Shown one piece after another: positions 58,654 to 64,000 of a stretch of DNA of 64,000 bases. The stretch covers positions 186,001 through 250,000 of the forward strand of contig JAIWNF010000008.1 of the NCBI GenBank assembly GCA_025093555.1. The letters are read 5' to 3'. The notes under the pieces were generated by a model. The model saw only the letters and a program-made list of their open reading frames with translations. It searched no databases and had not been told where the DNA came from. Every line of letters begins with the position of its first letter. The stretch's first letter is position 1. The stretch comes from Circinella umbellata. Lineage: Eukaryota; Mucoromycota; Mucoromycetes; Mucorales; Lichtheimiaceae. Made by a program: the position numbers and the translations under genes.

Positions 58654-61147
58654 ATGACATCAAAAGATAATAATAAAAAACTTAGTGCAGCTATTATTGG
58701 CACAGGGTAAAAATTAATAAAGAAATAAACTCCAATGTCTCTCAGTAAAAACAAACAAACAATGATTAACTCTTATCTTTTTTTTTTGTGCATAACATTT
58801 AGTTTTAGTGGCATATGTGCTGCAATCAAATTAAAAAAAGAACTTGATATAGATGCACAACTTTTTGAACTTTCTAAAGATGTGGGTGGTACTTGGTATA
58901 GTAATACCTATCCAGGAGCAGAATGTGATATTCCATCTCATTTATATTCACTTAGTTTCGAATTGAATGATAGCAAGTATTCCCATTATTTTTTCTTTTC
59001 ATTTTATTTCAAACACACATATATAAGACAACTTTAATTAATATATTATACTATTTAGCTTGGACAAAACATTATAGTGGTCAAGCAGAAATTCATGAAT
59101 ATCTTCGAAATGTTGCTAAAAAGCATAATCTTTATGAAAAAACCAAGTTTCAAACTGAAATTATTCATGCAGAATGGAAAGAAAAAGAACAAAAATGGTT
59201 TCTTAAATGGAGAAATACAGATAATCATCAAGAAACTAATTCTGCTTATTATGATGTTTTGTAAGTGTTAAATAAAAAAGTGGTTGGGGTCGGGGGGTTT
59301 ACCTTCGAGGGAGACAGAAAAACAAGGTTCAATGTGATACAAAGTAATTATTTTTTTGACAGGTTTATTTTTTTAAACTTTATAACTTTATAGATTTTCT
59401 GGTCTTGGTCCTTTACGTGTACCAAATATTCCTAAAGAATTTTCTAAATTCCAAGGTCCTATTGTTCATACAGCACAATGGGATTCTACTATTGATTATA
59501 CAAATAAACGTATTGCAATTATAGGTTCGGGTGCTACGTAAGTCTATATTATATATGACACACTTCTAGTATATTTAAAAAAAAATCAGAAATGAATAAT
59601 AATATTAAATACTATCATATTTAGAGCTGTTCAAGTAATTCCTCAAATTCGTAAAATAGCTTCTCATGTATATAGTTATCAACGTACTAGAGCTTGGACT
59701 GTATTACGTGATCAATTTTCTTATCCAAGCATCATCAAATTTATTTTTCGATGGTTACCATTCCTTATGAGATTTTATCGAATTTTCTTATTTGTACAGG
59801 TAATCTATATTAATATTCATATTAAATATTTTTGTTAATCAATCTAACAAAATATAATATTTCTTTTAAACTTAGCATGAAGCATATTATGTCGCTTTTG
59901 GATATTATAAATCCTTAGTAGCACGTAGTTTTCAAAAATTAATGGAAAAAGTTTTAGCTTGGCGTCTCAAACGTGTGGGTCGTTCTGATTTGCTCTCTAC
60001 TTTAACACCAGGTAACAAAAAAGAGGTTTTATTTAATAATTATTCTTTTTTACTCATATTGATATATATTCTAAATTTATTTATTTTAAAGATTATCCTA
60101 TTGGATGTAAACGTGTTGCCAAATCTGAAATTTATGTTGAAGCATTAGCTAAACCTAATGTTACTGTGATTCCTTGTGGTGTGAGTGATATTAAAGGTCG
60201 TACATTAATTGATAAAGAAGGAAATGAAACAGAAGTAGATATTTTAATTCTTGCTACTGGATTTGATACTCAAGGTTTTACTGGAAATCTTGATAGTAAG
60301 TATTAAGCTTTTTGTTATTATTGTTGAGTCTAATATATATATTAATAATTACATACGTATAAAAAATTTTTATTAGTTTATGGAAGAAATAAGACTTTAT
60401 TAGATGAGAAATGGAGAAAAGAATTTCCTAAAACATACAAAGTATGTATAAATTATACGTAGCTCATTTCAAAATGAGATAGGAGGGGAGGAAATAAGTT
60501 ATTAATAATAAGAAAATATATATCATAGACTGTTACTGTTCATGGATATCCAAATTTCTTTTCTCTTTTAGCTGCTTCATCTGCATTAGGTCACAATACT
60601 GTTGTTGCTCAAGCTGAAATGTAAGTTGTTTCAAAATTGGAATGTATTTTATATATGAATCCCTATTTTCTTACATTATTAATTTTATTAATATTATATA
60701 AAAAAAACAAAGCCAAGTAGATTATTCTATTCAATGTTTAAAACATATGCTTAAAAATAACTTGGGTGCTTTAGAACCAAAAGCATCTGCACAAGAACGA
60801 TTTTCCAAAGAACTTCAAGAAAGTTTCAATGGAACAGTATGGAAAGGAGGTACTAATAATTCGTAATAATGGTTAATGAATGAATGAATCGATGATTAAC
60901 TGTTTCTATCATATATGAAATACAGGTTGTAACTCTTGGTACTTGAATGATGCAGGAGAGGTAATTAAGAAATATAATTCTATAGAGTAGATTGTTTTGA
61001 TAAGAGTTATTAATATATTATTATTATTAGGTTTATGGTCTTTGGAGTGGTACTATTATTTCATTCTATTGGGCACTTCGTAAACCAGATTTCCGTGATT
61101 TTATAGAATATAAAAAGACGGATGGTATTGATATGTCCTCAATGTAA
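58654..61147 (+). CDS. Baeyer-Villiger/FMO-type flavin monooxygenase, paralog B
   Basis: Twelve exons (58654-58706, 58803-58972, 59059-59260, 59394-59537, 59625-59799, 59876-60011, 60092-60295, 60377-60441, 60529-60620, 60713-60849, 60926-60960, 61031-61147) close in phase to 509 aa. Seen: FAD site IIGTGFSG, KDVGGTW, YPGAECDIPSH, the exact Baeyer-Villiger fingerprint FQGPIVHTAQWD, NADPH site IIGSGAT, LATGFDTQGF, and a C-terminal WSGTIISFYWALRKPDFRDF. Exon lengths of 202, 136, 204, 65, 92, 137 and 35 bp are identical to those of paralog A (35195-37867), and exon 5 (175 bp) equals exons 6+7 of A (86+89). Exon 2 ends in the same GC donor GCAAGT as in A. Substrate unknown. Confidence 0.92.
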
Positions 61148-61616
61148 CTCTAATATTTATAGTGTATTAACATGCAACAAAGGAAATTCTATTCTACTAC
61201 CTCGTATTATTTATTTTATTTATAGTCAACTCATTTCATTTCGTTAATGACAAACTTATTCCCCCTTCCTCCTTTCAATTTATTATATACATATAATATA
61301 TATATATAGAACTTATATCCATTAATATTAATATAACTAATCAATATACTATTTTTATTATCATAATGACTATTATCTTGACATCAAAACTTATTCACAT
61401 AAAAAAGAAACCTTTTTTTTCTATGCAAACACCTATTTCACCTTTGAAAAAAAAAGGGTGATGATGATGGTGTGTCTCAAAATAAATTCTTTGAATCTGA
61501 ATTCCTCTTTGTATTACCTTCTTTGGCTATTTTTTTTTTATTTTTCTTCTGCAAAAAAAAAAAAGTTCTCTTATTTCACCCCCCCTCTCTCCCTCCCCCC
61601 ATTTTCCTTTCATAAT
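61148..61616. other. Intergenic: 3' flank of monooxygenase B and promoter of the FHA kinase
   Basis: AT-rich, ending in a pyrimidine-rich tract just before the ATG at 61617. No gene seen. Confidence 0.5.
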
Positions 61617-63972
61617 ATGAATCAAGTATCAAATCACGATCGTAAAAGACTTGTTGGTTTTCTTCGTGGTGCTAGTGATTTAACAGAAGGAATTTGTAAA
61701 TTAAGAAAATTCTTTTTTTTTTTTTTTAACTAGAATGAATTTTTAAAAACTAATCTTTTCAATCTATTTAAAAAGTGATTCCTATTGTACTTGGTGAAAG
61801 ATTAACCATTGGTCGTTTTGAAAATTGGTATGGCTTTTTATGATTAGTATTGAATATTTCATTTCGCGTTAATTTTGAATCTTTTTACTTTTTTAGTACT
61901 TTAAGGATCGATCTTCCAGGAATTGAAGAAATTCACGCGCATATTTATACCGTAATGAAATAATAATAATAATAATAAAACCTAAATCAAGTTTTGAAAA
62001 AACAAAAATAACTCTTTTTATAATTTTTTAATGTGTTAGGATGCAACAATGGAATTCGGTGGATCAGTATATCTTTATGTAAATGAAAATGAAAATGAAA
62101 AGACAAAAAAAAAATAAAAATAAAAAGGGAAGAACAATAGTTTCTAACTAAAAAAAATGCATTTTGATTTTAGGTACATAAAAGTATTGTTTATTGTAAG
62201 TTGAAGCCCGACCCCCCTTTTTTTATCTTTAAAAATAAAAACTAAAAAAAATAATAGTAAATAATAGACCTATTAAACCTAAAAGCTCAGTCATGTTATT
62301 TTCTGGTTGTATGTTCTATTTTGCTCATTCAGAAGTTCGTAAGTTATATATATCTTTTAATGAAGATCATCTTTATTGTATAGTGCAAAAATAATAATAA
62401 TTATAATTACTTATCAATATATTATATTAGAATTTTATTATACTTCAATGACAGCTGCTACATATCCATTTCAAAAATCATTACTTGAAGAACCTATGGA
62501 TCATATACAATTTCTCAAGGTAAAAAAAAAAATACGTAATAATAACAAAGAATTAAGTAATGTTAATATCTTCTCCAACTTGATAATAGAAATGTAATCC
62601 ACCTGTCAAATTGGATAATAATTATGTAAATGATTTAAAATGGAATGTTGTAAGACTTCCAGATATCATTGGACATGGAAAAACATCCTCTGTCTATTTA
62701 TCAGTTCCATATGCTGTTCCTCAAGGTATACCTATATTTCAATTTGCTTGTAAAGTAATCACAATTCAACCTATTGCAGAAAGTCGTGGATTAGCTTTTA
62801 TGAGATCACCCAATCGATCATTTAAAGCTCGATTTGATATAGAAGTAGAAATATTAAAAGCTGCTAGACATGTAAGTAAAGAAAAAAAAGATACGTAAAT
62901 TAACTCTATTAATAATATTTTATATATAGCCATGTATACCCTATTTTATTGGTCAATATGTAGTCGATGAAATGAATGGTTGTAATAGATATTTACATCT
63001 TTTTACTCCACTGTATGTATTTATTATTATGACTTGTTATTATCAAAATGATACATATATATATATATATATATTAATCAATTATTAATTATTATTTTAC
63101 AAGTGCATGTGGTGGTACTTTACAAACATTAATCGATAAAAAGATAAAATATCCTGCTTCAGATAATTTAAGTAAAGAAAAAATTCGATTCATCTTTTAT
63201 CAATTATTACACGGTGTTCATGTACGTTTTGAAATAACTTTGGCTTTTATATATACATATATAAAATTTATACTAACATTATTATTCAGCATTTACATAG
63301 ATTATATACTAATTCAGCTAAAAAATTATATATTCATGGAGGTAAAAAAAAAATAATGAGTTTATAAAAATAGACGATCTTAAATACTAATTCTATGTTG
63401 TTGGTGTTGTTTTTCAATAATAGATATAAAGGTAAAGAATAGAAAAACAAACAAGAAAGGATTGATTAAATATACTAGTTAATTAATTATATATTATATA
63501 CTATTATTATAGCCAGAAAATATACTTGTAATGAATGATACTGATAGACCTTATATAGTCATATCTGATTTTGGACATGCTCTTAGTATAAAGATTGAAA
63601 ACAAATTAAATCTTAATCAAAAGATTTATCCTCAATTCTTCAAAAATGAAGGAACATTGGCGTAAGAAACTATTTATTTTTTATTATAATTATTTTATGA
63701 TACTAGTTATTAACTGATTTATTCTATTTTTAGTTATTTTTCTCCAGAAAGATGTGATCCACATCATGAATGGACAATTGGTGATCATTTATATGTTGAT
63801 ATTTGGGCGTTAGGTGTTACTTTATATCAATTAATTACTTTGGAACATCCTTTTGTTCCGTTGAATAATGATCTGGAAGAAGGTGATGAAAGTCATCTAA
63901 TAATTCAAAATATTCAAAATATAAAGTTAAGATTTAATCAACCTTGTTGGAAAAAAGAATATGATATAACAC
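61617..63972 (+). CDS. FHA-domain Ser/Thr protein kinase (Rad53/Chk2/Mek1-like layout), runs off the window
   Basis: Fourteen exons join in phase (61617-61695, 61776-61827, 61897-61951, 62040-62078, 62174-62195, 62258-62338, 62431-62519, 62590-62871, 62930-63012, 63104-63221, 63290-63341, 63424-63431, 63513-63661, 63734-63972), giving 449 aa before the edge. The N-terminal part matches a forkhead-associated domain (LTIGRFENCTLRID, IEEIHAHIY, LNNRPI, SVMLFSGCMFYF), which binds phosphothreonine. The kinase domain has IIGHGKTSSVYL, FACKVI, catalytic loop HGDIKPENIL (Gly for the usual Arg), SDFGHAL, AYFSPERC and DIWALGVTLYQL. FHA followed by kinase is the layout of DNA-damage and meiotic checkpoint kinases (Rad53, Cds1, Mek1), but orthology is not proven. 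Exon 12 is 8 nt. The donor at 63973 shows that more exons follow. Confidence 0.85.
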
Positions 63973-64000
63973 GTAAATACTTTATATATATAGTAAACAC

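Noticed and set aside
1..64000. CRISPR array, bacterial operon or ribosome-binding-site features
   Set aside because: Spliceosomal introns throughout show a eukaryotic genome; no regularly spaced identical repeats are present.

Overview
The window is a very AT-rich, intron-dense eukaryotic chromosome segment. Short introns with GTAAGT-like donors, protein families typical of early-diverging fungi, and decayed Helitron, CACTA-type, Mutator-like and MITE relics all point to a zygomycete-type fungus, most likely Mucoromycota (Mucorales-like). I assembled gene structures by hand by joining open frames across GT..AG (in two cases GC..AG) introns and checking phase. Almost all genes below close exactly in phase from start to stop.

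Layout. 1-257: tail of an unknown plus-strand gene. 1260-3241 (-): membrane GT2 glycosyltransferase (hyaluronan/chitin-synthase-like). 4749-5749 (-): endonuclease V. 6498-9435 (-): divergent PAK/Ste20-type kinase with two CRIB motifs. 11390-13149 (-): succinyl-CoA ligase alpha subunit. 14298-22467: a decayed Helitron split by a 3.84-kb CACTA-like transposon with 3-bp target duplications. 23532-24353 (+): ZNHIT1/Vps71-like SWR1 subunit, convergent with a C2H2 zinc-finger gene (24424-25962, -). 26-33.8 kb: gene-poor repeat region containing two MITEs, a Mutator-like transposase fragment, a gene interrupted by one of the MITEs, and a 219-bp duplicated repeat. 33857-34951 (+): polyQ/WG-motif protein. 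35195-37867 (-): Baeyer-Villiger/FMO-type monooxygenase. 38-44 kb: relic region with a dispersed inverted repeat pair. 44330-48358 (+): glucosamine-6-phosphate deaminase followed by a divergent hexokinase, resembling a GlcNAc-catabolic gene pair. 48910-51289 (-): UHRF1-type Ubl-PHD-SRA-RING protein, divergent from a B-type cyclin (52359-54028, +). 54.3-58.6 kb: decayed unknown genes. 58654-61147 (+): second Baeyer-Villiger-type monooxygenase, paralogous to the first. 61617-63972 (+, runs off the end): FHA-domain Ser/Thr kinase.

Most interesting: a 20-nt candidate intron (or indel) immediately before the destruction box of cyclin B; an 8-nt microexon encoding the catalytic Asp-Ile-Lys of the FHA kinase; a Tourist-like MITE whose removal with one target-site copy rejoins the surrounding exon in frame; the dual-CRIB PAK with DFS in place of DFG; a GC-AG intron at the same site in both monooxygenase paralogs; and the divergent UHRF1/cyclin B promoter carrying an MCB box and E2F-like sites. 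Functional statements rest on motif recognition by eye; no database search was possible.
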